This document shows positions 37,099 through 46,919 of a stretch of DNA of 64,000 nt, one piece after another. Numbering within the stretch: the first letter of the stretch is position 1; every line of letters starts with the position of its first letter. Source of the stretch: RBG-16-34-14 sp963727535 (GTDB lineage: Bacteria; Bacteroidota; Ignavibacteria; Ignavibacteriales; Ignavibacteriaceae); NCBI GenBank assembly GCA_963727535.1, contig CAVSGR010000001.1, forward strand, positions 992,001-1,056,000. Direction: 5' to 3'. Both the position numbers and the translations under genes were made by a program. Below the pieces are notes generated by a model. It was given only the letters and a program-made list of their open reading frames with translations. It had not been told where the DNA came from and did no database searches.

Positions 37099-37722
37099 TT
37101 AATGAAAACTTTTTTCGCCAGCTTCAACAGCAAGGTCAATATGATCTTCCTTTGACGGAACAGCACAAGAATAATCGGGACTGTAAGCACAATAAGGATT
37201 ATAAGCAAGATTAAAATCAATTGTATAAATAAAATTTTTATCCGGGTTCAATTCAAAATCAATATATCTTCCAACGCCGTAAGTTTCTTTACCAGTAGTT
37301 TCATCGGTAAACCAGATGCTGAAATAATTTTCTCCGCCCCGTGTAGTTCCCTCATAAACATTTACAAGATAATCTTTTCCCTTATAATTAAATTTTACAT
37401 AACCGTATTTTACAGCGTTTCTTTTTTCTCCTTTAGTTCCATAAATAATTATCGTATCTTTTTTTTCATACTCATACAGTTTACTCTTAAAAACAAACTC
37501 AGGATCAGGCTCATAATATTTCAGGTTAGAAAATTCAATTTTAGTCCTTGAGTTAAATGGAGAATTCGAATCGTCTTTCATAAATTCATCTTTCTCTTGC
37601 CTGGATTTGTTAATCTCTGCGATATATTTTTCGTCTTCCGGTGAATACTTCTTTCCACAAGAAACAAATATGAATGCGGACGTGAAGACCGCAAAAGTTA
37701 ACAAGAGATTTATTTTCTTCAT
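37099..37722 (-). CDS. DUF1684 lipoprotein
   Basis: A 207-residue lipoprotein (FIFVSCGKKY, cysteine at residue 22) that matches DUF1684. Landmarks are EINKSRQEKDEFMKDDSNSPF near the N-terminus, then GGENYFSIWFTDETTGKETYGVGRYIDFEL. The family hallmark ending is YTIDFNLAYNPYCAYSPDYSCAVPSKEDHIDLAVEAGEKSF. The function of the family is unknown. It lies 20 bases upstream of aroF on the same strand. Confidence 0.85.
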   Translation of the reverse strand: MKKINLLLTFAVFTSAFIFVSCGKKYSPEDEKYIAEINKSRQEKDEFMKDDSNSPFNSRTKIEFSNLKYYEPDPEFVFKSKLYEYEKKDTIIIYGTKGEKRNAVKYGYVKFNYKGKDYLVNVYEGTTRGGENYFSIWFTDETTGKETYGVGRYIDFELNPDKNFIYTIDFNLAYNPYCAYSPDYSCAVPSKEDHIDLAVEAGEKSFH

Positions 37723-37914
37723 ATAAAAAAACTAAATAAATATTTGGTTAAAAACTATACAAGTAAAATTAAATTGTTGATAAAAAATGTTGTTATTCTT
37801 ACTTTTTAAACTATATTTAAGAAAAAAGCTTTATACTATATCCTTATTTTATTGTGATATTTTTGTGATACTTTAAGCGTAAATTATTATTCAGAAGTTA
37901 AAAAGGACAGTACA

Positions 37915-38562
37915 ATGAGACAATATAAAATACTTGGAATTATTTTCTTATTAAGTACGGTAACACTATTAGGACATGTAAACATAACATATCCTGTTGG
38001 CGGAGAAACATTCAATGCTGGTGATACGATCACAATTAAATGGGTAGTTGCTATTGATCATGGTCCAAATAAATGGGATTTATATTTCTCTTCGGATGGA
38101 GGCTCTTCTGTAGTTAACATTGCATCTGATCTTCCAAAATCACAATTGAGTTACGCATGGGTTGTACCTCAAACTTCAACTAACCAAGGAATAATAACGG
38201 TCGTTCAGAATAATGATGTTGGCGCTGATTACCAGGACATGAGCGGCGACTTTACAATCAATGTAACAACTGGCGTAACCGATAAAAATACTTTGGCAAA
38301 AAATTTTGTTATTTACCCGGCATATCCTAACCCTTTCAACAGTTCAACAGTCATATCTTTTAATTTGCCCGAACAAAGTCCGGTTAAAATAAATGTTTTT
38401 AATATTGCCGGGGAGAAAGTAAAAACAATAGTAAATTCTGAAATGCAGCCGGGCTTGCACAAAGTCAGATGGAATGCTGACGACTTTCCATCAGGAGTTT
38501 ACTTCTATGCAATTGAAACGAAGAATTTTGTAGAAACAAGAAAGTTAATTCTACTAAAATAA
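37915..38562 (+). CDS. secreted protein with a Kre9/KNH-like module and T9SS sorting domain
   Basis: A 215-residue exported protein with a signal peptide ending near residue 20. Residues about 22-115 form a beta-sandwich of the 'Ser-Thr-rich GPI-anchored' (Kre9/KNH) type: ITYPVGGETFNAGDTITIKWVV and KWDLYFSSDGGSSVVNIASDLP. Residues 125-215 form a T9SS type A sorting domain (YPAYPNPFNSSTVISFNLPEQ through TRKLILLK). It is likely displayed on the surface or released. It is a single gene and meets mutS tail to tail with a 2-base gap. Confidence 0.85.
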   Translation: MRQYKILGIIFLLSTVTLLGHVNITYPVGGETFNAGDTITIKWVVAIDHGPNKWDLYFSSDGGSSVVNIASDLPKSQLSYAWVVPQTSTNQGIITVVQNNDVGADYQDMSGDFTINVTTGVTDKNTLAKNFVIYPAYPNPFNSSTVISFNLPEQSPVKINVFNIAGEKVKTIVNSEMQPGLHKVRWNADDFPSGVYFYAIETKNFVETRKLILLK

Positions 38563-38564
38563 AA

Positions 38565-41177
38565 TTAATCCTTTTTCTTTGCCTTCTTTTTTAACTCGCT
38601 CAATTTGTTTAAAGCTTCAAGAGGCGTGAGCTTATCAATTTCTATTCCATCAATCTCTCCTCTTAACTTATCATCCTGAACTTCAAAAAGACTAATCTGG
38701 TTTTCTATTTCAGGGTTCATCTTCGAAAGCTTTTCTTTTCGTTCTTCATAAGGAGTCAGTTCCTTACTTTCCAGGTTTTGCAGCACTTCTTTTGCCCTGT
38801 TAATAACGAACTGCGGAAGTCCTGCCATTTGTGCCACCTGGATTCCATAACTATGGTCCGCTTGCCCGGGATTTACTTTGTGAAGAAAAATTACTTTGTC
38901 ACCGTATTCTCTTACTTCAACTTTATAATTCCTTATACGAGGAAAAATCGCTGCCATTTCATTTAACTCATGATAATGAGTTGCAAAAAGTGTTTTGGCT
39001 TTTATCTCAGGATGTTCGTGAAGATATTCGGTTATTGCCCAGGCAATTGAGATACCATCAAAGGTGCTTGTGCCTCTGCCTATTTCATCAAGAAGAATTA
39101 AACTCTTGGAAGAAGCATTATTTAAAATATTTGCCGCTTCCTGCATTTCAACAAGGAAAGTACTTTCACCGGCAGATATATTATCGCTCGCCCCAACACG
39201 TGTAAATATTCTATCTATTAATCCGATCTTTGCTTTTTTTGCGGGAACAAAAGAACCGATTTGAGCTAAAAGAACAACCAGACCGACCTGGCGAAGATAA
39301 ACAGATTTGCCTGCCATATTTGGTCCTGTTAAAATTATTATCTGGTTCTCATCTGAATCAAGTTTGCAGTTATTTGGAGTGAATTTTTCTCCAGGCGGAA
39401 GAATTCTTTCAACTACAGGATGCCTTCCTTCAATTATTTCTACAAGATTATCTTCGCTCAACTCAGGTTTAACATAATTATATTCTTCTGCACATTCTGC
39501 AAAAGAGATAAAACAATCGAGCATAGAAATTAATCTTGCATTTTGTTGAACTGCTTCTGCTTCAGAAGCAACAAATAATCTTATTTCATTAAACAATTCT
39601 GATTCAAGCTCATATATCTTTTCTTCAGCATTAAGGATTTTATCTTCATAATCTTTTAGTTCAGGAGTTATAAATCTCTCTGAGTTTACAAGAGTTTGTT
39701 TACGAATATAATTTTCAGGAACTTTTTCTTTGTGTGTGTTGCTTACATCAATATAGTAACCAAACACTTTATTAAAGCTAACTTTCAAAGAAGAAATTCC
39801 CGTCTTTTCTCTTTCTGATTTCTGAAGATTTGCTATCCAGTCTTTTCCGTGTAAAGAAATATCTCTTAACTCATCAAGCTCAACACTGAAACCTGTTCTC
39901 ACAACTCCGCCATCTGCAAGACTTAAAGGAGGTGAATCAATTAAGGCAGATTGAATTTTCTCAACAAGTTTCTCTAAAGGATTTAATTCATCTTTAATTT
40001 GTTTTAGTGTTTTAGTTTCTACCGGTGAGAGCAAATCTTTTAATAGGGGAATTTTCCTTAATGATGTTTTTATTGCAACAACTTCTCTCGGATTTGCTCG
40101 TCCTGTACAAATCCTGGAAATCAGTCTTTCAAGATCACTGATTTCATTCAATTCCTTAAGAAGATTTTTTCTTAAACTTTTATTTTTTAAAAGATCAGCA
40201 ACACTCTCCTGTCTTTTTATTATCGGATCAAGTGTTCTCAACGGTGCAGAAATCCATCTTTTGAGAAGCCTTCCTCCCATTGGGGTTACTGTACGATCCA
40301 TTATTTCAATTAAAGAACCTTCCCTGCTGCCGCCTTGCATTGAAAAAATTATTTCAAGATTTCTCTTTGTAGAAAAATCAAGCGCCATATAATCGGAAGG
40401 ATTATAAAGAGAGACATGATTTAAGTGAGAAAGATTTGCTTTTTGCGTTTCCTGAAGATAATTAAGTACGGCTCCTGCTGCCATTATTCCAGAAGTAAGA
40501 TTTTCAATTCCAAATCCTTTGAGATTTACAGTTTTGAATTGCATCAGAAGTAATTCTTTTCCATAATCAAAATTAAAAATCCAGTCGTCAAGCTTCGTAA
40601 CTCTTAATTCTCTATTTACTTTATGAACAATTTGAGTAAGCTTTTCTTTATCACGTTTCTGCACAAGTATTTCAGAAGGATTTATAGTTTCTATTTGTGG
40701 AATTATCTGATTCGCATCAACCTCGTAAGTATAAAATTCTCCAGTAGAAATATCACAGAAAGAAATTCCGGCAATTTCTTCTCTCAGGCAGATTGCCATT
40801 ACATAATTATTTCTTTTATGATCGAGAAGCTTATCGGAAAGTGTAACGCCGGGAGTGACAACTTCAATTACTTCTCTTTTAACAATTCCTTTGGCAAACT
40901 TTGGATTTTCAACCTGCTCACAAACAGCAACTCTGTAACCTGCTCTGACAAGTTTGGGAAGATAAGTATCGATTGCGTGGAAAGGAAAACCGGCAAGAGG
41001 AACATCTTCTGCGGCGCCATTCGCTCTTTTTGTTAAAGTTATACCGAGAACTTTGGATGCTGTTTTTGCATCATCATCGAAGGTTTCAAAAAAATCCCCA
41101 ACTCTGAAAAGAAGAATCGTGTCGGGATTCTGTTCCTTAACCTTATAGTATTGAGCCATTAAAGGGGTTTGCTGCAT
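38565..41177 (-). CDS. mutS: DNA mismatch repair protein MutS
   Basis: Mismatch-recognition ATPase. The N-terminal mismatch-binding motif is LLFRVGDFFETFDDDA (the F-E pair that contacts the mispair is FFE). Connector, lever and clamp domains follow. The C-terminal ATPase has Walker A TGPNMAGKSVYLRQ (about residue 622), SLILLDEIGRGTSTFDGISIAWA as Walker B and signature, and FATHYHEL. The 870 residues are full length. It is monocistronic as far as can be seen, starting divergently from the gene at 41253. Confidence 0.97.
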   Translation of the reverse strand: MQQTPLMAQYYKVKEQNPDTILLFRVGDFFETFDDDAKTASKVLGITLTKRANGAAEDVPLAGFPFHAIDTYLPKLVRAGYRVAVCEQVENPKFAKGIVKREVIEVVTPGVTLSDKLLDHKRNNYVMAICLREEIAGISFCDISTGEFYTYEVDANQIIPQIETINPSEILVQKRDKEKLTQIVHKVNRELRVTKLDDWIFNFDYGKELLLMQFKTVNLKGFGIENLTSGIMAAGAVLNYLQETQKANLSHLNHVSLYNPSDYMALDFSTKRNLEIIFSMQGGSREGSLIEIMDRTVTPMGGRLLKRWISAPLRTLDPIIKRQESVADLLKNKSLRKNLLKELNEISDLERLISRICTGRANPREVVAIKTSLRKIPLLKDLLSPVETKTLKQIKDELNPLEKLVEKIQSALIDSPPLSLADGGVVRTGFSVELDELRDISLHGKDWIANLQKSEREKTGISSLKVSFNKVFGYYIDVSNTHKEKVPENYIRKQTLVNSERFITPELKDYEDKILNAEEKIYELESELFNEIRLFVASEAEAVQQNARLISMLDCFISFAECAEEYNYVKPELSEDNLVEIIEGRHPVVERILPPGEKFTPNNCKLDSDENQIIILTGPNMAGKSVYLRQVGLVVLLAQIGSFVPAKKAKIGLIDRIFTRVGASDNISAGESTFLVEMQEAANILNNASSKSLILLDEIGRGTSTFDGISIAWAITEYLHEHPEIKAKTLFATHYHELNEMAAIFPRIRNYKVEVREYGDKVIFLHKVNPGQADHSYGIQVAQMAGLPQFVINRAKEVLQNLESKELTPYEERKEKLSKMNPEIENQISLFEVQDDKLRGEIDGIEIDKLTPLEALNKLSELKKKAKKKD

Positions 41178-41252
41178 AACTTAGTAAAAATACTTTAATG
41201 GGGTTATAATATCAATTTATGTTATATTTTATCTGATAATTTGGGATGTGTT

Positions 41253-42308
41253 ATGAAAAACTTAATCATTCTCATTTTCTTACTTTTTGGATATGCGTAT
41301 CAACAGGTTGTAAAGGAGAAAATCATTTCTTTTGAATCCAATAATGAAACAACAAAGGAAGTTTGTGACATTTCAAAAGATGGGTCCATTATTGTTAAAG
41401 AATCTTTTAGTAACGATTCAAGTGCATACTATCTCTACTTATTAAATAAGGAAAAGAAAAAAGTGTTCCTTGCTGGTTCTTCAAATGATCGACAAGGATA
41501 CGCTTGGTTTTCAAATAATTATGTTGTTATTAGACTAATATCCAATATTAAAACATATATAAAAATCTTTGATACGAAAAATGGGATTGAGAAAACAATT
41601 GAAAATGAATCGGGAAATGTTGTTTCTGCATCAGTTCTTAATCTTAATAATATTATATATCAATTAAGAACTCCTAACAAAACTCCAAAAATATTTTACT
41701 TGAAGAATAATAAAGAAACTTTCTTAGCAAATGGGATTGGAGAAAAATGGTCACCGGATGGGAAATGGATTTTGATTAAGAACGTAAATAAGATAAAACT
41801 CAAAAAAAGCAAGGACACAAACGATGAAAACAATTCCTTCTGTAAGATATATAACCTTAGTGGAACTGAAGTTTTAACATTGAATAACTTCAAAAATGTT
41901 GTAGATATAAGATGGTCACCAAACTCTGACAAAATAGTACTAAGAGAGATCAGTGATAAAGGTTTTTATATTTTATATTTAGAATCTTTAGATAATGGAT
42001 TAGTAATCAAGGATACATATCATTTTAAAGGTTTTGAAAAAGTTGGCTCAAATTTCAGCGTTGCAATTAACATGGAATGGGATTTAAATGGTGAAAATAT
42101 AGTATTTGCAAAGACAGTTGAAGATGGAGAAAAAATTCTCGAGACAAGTATTTGGACTCATAATGTCAACAACCATTCTAACCAAATAATTACAAATAGA
42201 TCACCTCACAATATATTTCATATCGGCTTTAATTCTAATGGAAATATATTTTTGGCAGAAGAGTATGAAGGAAATGGGACAAACATTTTTCAAATTAATT
42301 TAGAATAA
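41253..42308 (+). CDS. exported protein with TolB-like propeller repeats, function unknown
   Basis: The ATG at 41253 is chosen over a TTG four codons upstream because a signal peptide (KNLIILIFLLFGYAYQQ) begins there. Repeats of the form W.PDGKWILIKN, WSPNSDKIVLRE and W..NGENIVFAK are typical of TolB/WD40-like beta-propeller blades, about five in 350 residues. No enzymatic motif or T9SS tail is present. It is a single gene on the + strand ending at a strong hairpin. Codon use is richer in A and T than its neighbours. Confidence 0.6.
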   Translation: MKNLIILIFLLFGYAYQQVVKEKIISFESNNETTKEVCDISKDGSIIVKESFSNDSSAYYLYLLNKEKKKVFLAGSSNDRQGYAWFSNNYVVIRLISNIKTYIKIFDTKNGIEKTIENESGNVVSASVLNLNNIIYQLRTPNKTPKIFYLKNNKETFLANGIGEKWSPDGKWILIKNVNKIKLKKSKDTNDENNSFCKIYNLSGTEVLTLNNFKNVVDIRWSPNSDKIVLREISDKGFYILYLESLDNGLVIKDTYHFKGFEKVGSNFSVAINMEWDLNGENIVFAKTVEDGEKILETSIWTHNVNNHSNQIITNRSPHNIFHIGFNSNGNIFLAEEYEGNGTNIFQINLE

Positions 42309-42344
42309 CATAAAACTTATAATTACTCCGAAAATTAATTTGGT

Positions 42345-42377
42345 AAAGATGTCATCTTTCTAATAGATGACATCTTT
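42345..42377. terminator. bidirectional terminator between the propeller gene and arsM
   Basis: A perfect 11-base-pair inverted repeat (AAAGATGTCAT / ATGACATCTTT) with an 11-base loop, followed by TAAATTTTATT. It lies between two convergent genes and can serve both. Confidence 0.85.
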
Positions 42378-42386
42378 TAAATTTTA

Positions 42387-43184
42387 TTAATTCTTATATC
42401 CAACCACAGTTATACTAGAAATACTTGAATTGCTTTTCCTGAAGTCACTAATTTCATCTTCGGATAAATATTCTTTCAGTATTTCATCAGGTAGAGTGAT
42501 TAATCTCGTCTCTTTTACCTCGACATTTGTAAAACCGGATTGCTCTATTATTCCAAGATATTCCTCTTGTTTAAGTGCCCCTGAAACACAGCCAGCATAC
42601 ATTGCTGCTGCGTCTGTTATTCTCTTAGGCAAGTCACCAGAAGTAACCATATCAGAGACACAAAAATGTCCGCCCGCTCTTAATGCTCGATAAATCTCTG
42701 CAAAAGCTTTTTGCTTATCCGGAACAAGATTAAGAACACAGTTACTTATAACAACATCGGCAAAGTTATCCGCGAGCGGAAGGCTCTCAATATCACCGAG
42801 TTTGAAATAAACATTTTTATAATTCAGTTTTGAAAGATTTCTGTTTGCTTTTGAAAGCATTGCATCCGTAAAATCAATTCCAACTACTATTCCTTTTTCC
42901 CCCACAACAGATCTCGCAACAAATACATCATTACCGGCACCTGAGCCAAGATCAACAACTATATTCCCTTCTTTAATTCCGGCATGTTTTGTTGGTAAGC
43001 CACAACCGAGTCCCAAATCCGCATCGGCAACATAACCGTCAAGTGATTTATAATTTTCACTGAAATTTGTAAGATCAGCTTTATCTGAACCACAACCGCA
43101 GCCACATCCTTTTGATAAATCCGAAGTTATTACTATTTCAGAATATTTATTTTTAACAACTTCTTTTAATTCAGAATCTTTCAT
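42387..43184 (-). CDS. arsM: arsenite S-adenosylmethionine methyltransferase
   Basis: Methylates arsenite using SAM, giving volatile or less retained methylarsenicals. The SAM-binding site is IVVDLGSGAGNDVFVAR (about residue 80) and ADLGLGCGLPT precedes it with the first conserved cysteine region. ISNCVLNLVPDKQKAFAEIYRALRAGGHFCVSDM holds the second conserved cysteine and AAAMYAGCVSGAL the third. The N-terminus also has a cysteine-glycine run, KGCGCGCGSDK. The gene follows arsR by 16 bases, so it should be arsenite-inducible. Confidence 0.94.
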   Translation of the reverse strand: MKDSELKEVVKNKYSEIVITSDLSKGCGCGCGSDKADLTNFSENYKSLDGYVADADLGLGCGLPTKHAGIKEGNIVVDLGSGAGNDVFVARSVVGEKGIVVGIDFTDAMLSKANRNLSKLNYKNVYFKLGDIESLPLADNFADVVISNCVLNLVPDKQKAFAEIYRALRAGGHFCVSDMVTSGDLPKRITDAAAMYAGCVSGALKQEEYLGIIEQSGFTNVEVKETRLITLPDEILKEYLSEDEISDFRKSNSSISSITVVGYKN

Positions 43185-43200
43185 TATAATACCTCAAATT

Positions 43201-43518
43201 TTATTTAATTATAATTCCATTAAGTAGATCGTTTATTTTTTTTTGCGCTTCAACTAAAGTTGAATAATCTATGCAGTAACATATTTTGGGGCCCTCAATT
43301 TCTCCCCTTATAAAACCAACCCGCTTTAATTCCTTAAGGTGCTGTGAAACTGTCGCCTGTGCAAGGGGCATTAAATCAACAATATCGCCACACATACAAA
43401 CATTCTTATGTGCAAGTATTTTAAGTATTTTTATTCTCGCAGGATGTGAAAGAACTTTTGCCCAATCGGAAATTTTATTTTCTGTTTTTGTAAACTCTTC
43501 TGATTTTGTAAGAGCCAT
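43201..43518 (-). CDS. arsR: ArsR-family arsenic-responsive repressor
   Basis: A 105-residue winged-helix repressor. WAKVLSHPARIKILKILA leads to the metal-site segment KNVCMCGDIVDLMP, whose paired cysteines are the likely As(III) ligands. The recognition helix is QATVSQHLKELKRVGFIRG and the wing ends GPKICYCIDY. It is the first gene of an operon with arsM. A perfect 7-base inverted repeat sits 22 bases upstream of its start and is the probable self-regulated operator. Confidence 0.92.
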   Translation of the reverse strand: MALTKSEEFTKTENKISDWAKVLSHPARIKILKILAHKNVCMCGDIVDLMPLAQATVSQHLKELKRVGFIRGEIEGPKICYCIDYSTLVEAQKKINDLLNGIIIK

Positions 43519-43539
43519 CTTCTATCTTTCTTAATCGTT

Positions 43540-43557
43540 CATCGTAAATATACGATG
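43540..43557. promoter_or_regulatory. probable ArsR operator
   Basis: Perfect inverted repeat CATCGTA-AATA-TACGATG, centred about 30 bases upstream of the arsR start. ArsR/SmtB repressors bind such dyads in their own promoters. The assignment rests on position and symmetry only. Confidence 0.65.
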
Positions 43558-43597
43558 ATTAGTTGATTCCATCAAGGATAAAAAATAAAATATTTAA

Positions 43598-43744
43598 GAT
43601 CGCTTAGAACAACCGACAAAAGTGGCTGATGATAAAATTGAGAGTAATCCACCTTTTGAGCAAGTAACAATGGTTTTTGAAGGTAACAGGTTAATTGGAA
43701 CTTCTGAAGGTAATTTTAAAGATTACTGGGAAAAAATCGAATAA
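43598..43744 (+). pseudogene. short orphan reading frame, probably a gene remnant
   Basis: An open frame of 48 codons (DRLEQPTKVADDKIESNPP... ending DYWEKIE) directly after an in-frame stop. There is no ATG near its start; a GTG at 43622 and an ATG at 43670 are possible. The residues look protein-like (VTMVFEGNRLIGTSEGNF). The frame ends 20 bases before a strong terminator, as a real gene would. It may be the tail of a gene whose front was lost, upstream of arsR. I recognise no family. Confidence 0.35.
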
Positions 43745-43764
43745 TATTTTGTTAGTAAAAAAAC

Positions 43765-43784
43765 GGGGTGTTAACGAACACCCC
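43765..43784. terminator. bidirectional intrinsic terminator
   Basis: Perfect 8-base-pair stem (GGGGTGTT / AACACCCC) with an AACG loop. It is flanked by ATTTTATTTTA on one side and a run of seven A on the other, so it works in both directions. It serves the second efflux operon and the remnant frame. Confidence 0.9.
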
Positions 43785-43816
43785 CATTTTATTTTAGTAT
43801 TAAAATTTTACCCGCC

Positions 43817-46800
43817 CTATTCAATCATCGCTCTTGCTTCCATTTTTTTTGCTTTTGTGGTTAAATAGTAGAAGGCAGGAATCACATAAAGAGTTAAAAT
43901 TGTAGAAGCGATTAAACCTCCGATTGCAACAACACCTAAAGGAATTCTCATTTCCTTTCCTGCTTCACCAATACCAAGAGCAAGAGGAAGCATTCCAAGT
44001 ATGATAGCAACAGAAGTCATTATCTGAGGTTTTAGTTTTGTCGGTGCTGCTTCCAATAAAGCGTCGTGAGGTAAATAACCTTGTTCACGCCTTAACTGGT
44101 TTGTATAATCCAAAATAAGTATTGCATTGTTAACAACAATACCAATTAACATTATTATTGCCATAAGAGAAGTAATGTTGAAAGCGATGCCTGTGATATA
44201 GAGCGATAGTATAACACCTATTAATCCAAGCATAACAGTCAGCATAATCAAAATAGGCTGCAAGAAACTTTCGAGTATAGCAGAAAGCAACATATAAGTT
44301 AAAAGAACTGCCAGGAAGAATGCAAAAATCATATCTGAAACCATCTCATTCATCATCTTAACATTTCCACCCCACCTTACATAATAGCCAGGAGGCAAAT
44401 CTAAATTAGCAATTCGATTGTCTATTGCGCCTGTAATATTACCAAGCGGAACACCGGCAGCCGGTGAACCGGTAAACTGAATAGATGTAAATTTATCTCT
44501 ATGCAAAATTTTTGAATATCCAGTCGTGAACCTGACGCTTGCAAGCTGCGATAAACGGTAAGAACCGTTATGTGTAGCAATAGGAATATTTCCAATTTTT
44601 TCCGGTGTATCAACCGACTCATCATTCAATGTAACCGTGATGTCGTATTCGTCACCAAGTTCCCTGTATTTTGCCGATTGGATACCTTCCACAGAAGCCC
44701 TGAGTGTAAGTGCCAGATCAGCTATGGTAATACCGGCATCATTTAGTTTTTCCCTGTATGGAAATACTGTTATTTCCGGTTTACCTGCGCGTGAACTCTC
44801 ATCTAAGTTATTTAAGCCAGGGATATTGTGTATTTTTTGTAAAACACTGTCCTTATATTTCATAAGTTCTTCCTGATCCTGCCCCATCAGGAAAAACTGA
44901 ATAGGTGCGCCGCCTTCACCCATTCCAGAGGCAACATCTACTTTTAATTTAGCATTTGGAATATCTGCTAATTCAGCAGCTAAGATTGAAATCATCTTTT
45001 CAAGCCCGATTTCTCTTTCCTTAACATCAACAAGCTGAACATCAATCCTTGCCATATTTGTACCGATATCAAGATCGCTAAGCTTGCCAAGATTTGTAAT
45101 AATGTGTTTTACTTCAGGATGATGTTTAATCTTATTCTCAATTTGCCTGATCTCTGCCGCAGTAGATTCAATGTTATATCCAACCGGGAGCTCAACCTCA
45201 ATTTTTATTTTTCCGTCATCCATAGTTGACATAAATTCAAATCCGAGTTTCGGTGCAAAAATCACCATAACCAGAATAAATAATAAAAATGAACCTGCTA
45301 CTATAAGAAGGCTTCTTATTTTTGATTTAAGAACCCATACCAGTGATCTTTTATATAAAGCCGTCTGTGCATCTTCAAACTTATTAAGTATTGCTGCTAT
45401 TCTACCCGGCTTATGTTCTTTTTTCAAAATAAGTGAAGCAAGCATAGGTGTAAGAGTAAAAGACATCAACAAAGAAAAAATAGTAGCAAATACTGCAGCG
45501 AGTGCAAGCTCTCTTAACCATAATCCAACTAAAGAAGACATATTGGCAATTGGTAAAAACACAACCAAATTTGTAAGAGTTGCAGCCATAACTGCAACTG
45601 TCATTTCGCTTGTGCCTTTATAAGAAGCCATCTTAATGTTTTCACCCATTTTCCTATATCTGAAAATATTCTCCAACACAACAATAGAATTCGCAACTAA
45701 CACACCGACGGATACTGAAAGTCCCATAAGCGTCATCATATTTAATGACAAACCAAATGCTTTAAGTAAAAAGAAAGTAGAGATTATCGAAGTGGGCATG
45801 GAAAGAGCAACAATAATTGTAGAACGAATATCATGTAAGAACAATAACAATATTATACCCGTAAAGATAACTCCAAGTATGATGTTGCTCATTGTATCGT
45901 TAACGCTGCTTTTTACAAATTCCGATTCATCATTTACAATTTCAAGATCGGTTCCTTGAGGTAAGGTTGCCTGGATTTCGGGAAGTGCTTTCCTGATAGC
46001 CTGTGCTACTTCTACAATGTTGCCCTCGGTACTTTTAACAATACCAAGTCTCACAACATTTTCATTCCTGAAATTTTCTTTTACATTAAAGTAAATTGAT
46101 CTCTGCCTGACATCTTTACCGCCATCCACAACCTGTGCAAATTGTCTTATCTTCTTCGGTCCAAAGGCTGTCGGAACTTCAATTTCTTTTATTGTTTCAG
46201 TACTATCGAATTGCCCGCTAAGTCTGACAGTATATTCCTGATCACCAATCTGGAAATAACCTCCGGGGATATCCATATTATGCGCAGCAAGAATCTGGGT
46301 TAACTGAGGCAGAGAAATTACATTTTCATAAACTGTTCTATTATCAAGAACAATTCTGATTTCTCTTTCCTGTCCACCTGTTATCTGTACTTTTGCAACC
46401 CCCTGAATTTGTGAGAAGCGGTCATTTAATTGTTTGTCTGCAATTTCATAAAGCTGACGTGCATTAAGATCGCCGCTGAGAATAACATCAACTACCGGGA
46501 ATTGTCTTAGATCAACTTTCTGAACTATCGGTGCTTTCGCATCATCGGGAAGATCATTAATAATTTCATCAATTTTATCTTTTACTTCCTGGTTTGCAAC
46601 GTTTACATTTTTACCAAGCTTGAATTCCATTATGATGATTGAAACACCGTCGAGAGAATAAGATTCGATTCTTTCGACCTGGCTTATTGTTGAAATGACT
46701 TCTTCAATTTTTTTTGTGATTAGTGTTTCAATTTCCTTCGGGTTAGCTCCGGGATAAACAGTTGAAATCGTAACATAAGGAATTTCCACATCAGGCTGAA

Positions 46801-46906
46801 GATTAAGATTAAGAGTAAAATAAGCCAGTGCTCCAAAGATGAGAAAGATCGATATTCCAACTGTTGTCAGTACGGGACGGTTAATAGATACTTTTGCTAA
46901 AAACAT
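43817..46906 (-). CDS. RND-family efflux transporter lacking the usual proton-relay residues
   Basis: A 1029-residue, 12-helix RND protein of the HAE1 type (MFLAKVSINRPVLTTVGISIFLIFGALAYF). Helix 4 reads VSVGVLVANSIVVLENI, with Ala405-Asn406 where AcrB has Asp407-Asp408. Helix 10 reads GIVVNNAILILDYTN, with Asn where AcrB has Lys940. The related 'DN' subgroup (SwrC-like) normally keeps the first aspartate. All other features are intact and an adaptor and TolC gene precede it. It may be driven differently or have adjusted relay residues; inactivity is less likely given the intact frame. Confidence 0.9.
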   Translation of the reverse strand: MFLAKVSINRPVLTTVGISIFLIFGALAYFTLNLNLQPDVEIPYVTISTVYPGANPKEIETLITKKIEEVISTISQVERIESYSLDGVSIIIMEFKLGKNVNVANQEVKDKIDEIINDLPDDAKAPIVQKVDLRQFPVVDVILSGDLNARQLYEIADKQLNDRFSQIQGVAKVQITGGQEREIRIVLDNRTVYENVISLPQLTQILAAHNMDIPGGYFQIGDQEYTVRLSGQFDSTETIKEIEVPTAFGPKKIRQFAQVVDGGKDVRQRSIYFNVKENFRNENVVRLGIVKSTEGNIVEVAQAIRKALPEIQATLPQGTDLEIVNDESEFVKSSVNDTMSNIILGVIFTGIILLLFLHDIRSTIIVALSMPTSIISTFFLLKAFGLSLNMMTLMGLSVSVGVLVANSIVVLENIFRYRKMGENIKMASYKGTSEMTVAVMAATLTNLVVFLPIANMSSLVGLWLRELALAAVFATIFSLLMSFTLTPMLASLILKKEHKPGRIAAILNKFEDAQTALYKRSLVWVLKSKIRSLLIVAGSFLLFILVMVIFAPKLGFEFMSTMDDGKIKIEVELPVGYNIESTAAEIRQIENKIKHHPEVKHIITNLGKLSDLDIGTNMARIDVQLVDVKEREIGLEKMISILAAELADIPNAKLKVDVASGMGEGGAPIQFFLMGQDQEELMKYKDSVLQKIHNIPGLNNLDESSRAGKPEITVFPYREKLNDAGITIADLALTLRASVEGIQSAKYRELGDEYDITVTLNDESVDTPEKIGNIPIATHNGSYRLSQLASVRFTTGYSKILHRDKFTSIQFTGSPAAGVPLGNITGAIDNRIANLDLPPGYYVRWGGNVKMMNEMVSDMIFAFFLAVLLTYMLLSAILESFLQPILIMLTVMLGLIGVILSLYITGIAFNITSLMAIIMLIGIVVNNAILILDYTNQLRREQGYLPHDALLEAAPTKLKPQIMTSVAIILGMLPLALGIGEAGKEMRIPLGVVAIGGLIASTILTLYVIPAFYYLTTKAKKMEARAMIE

Positions 46907-46919
46907 TTTTCTGTTCCTT

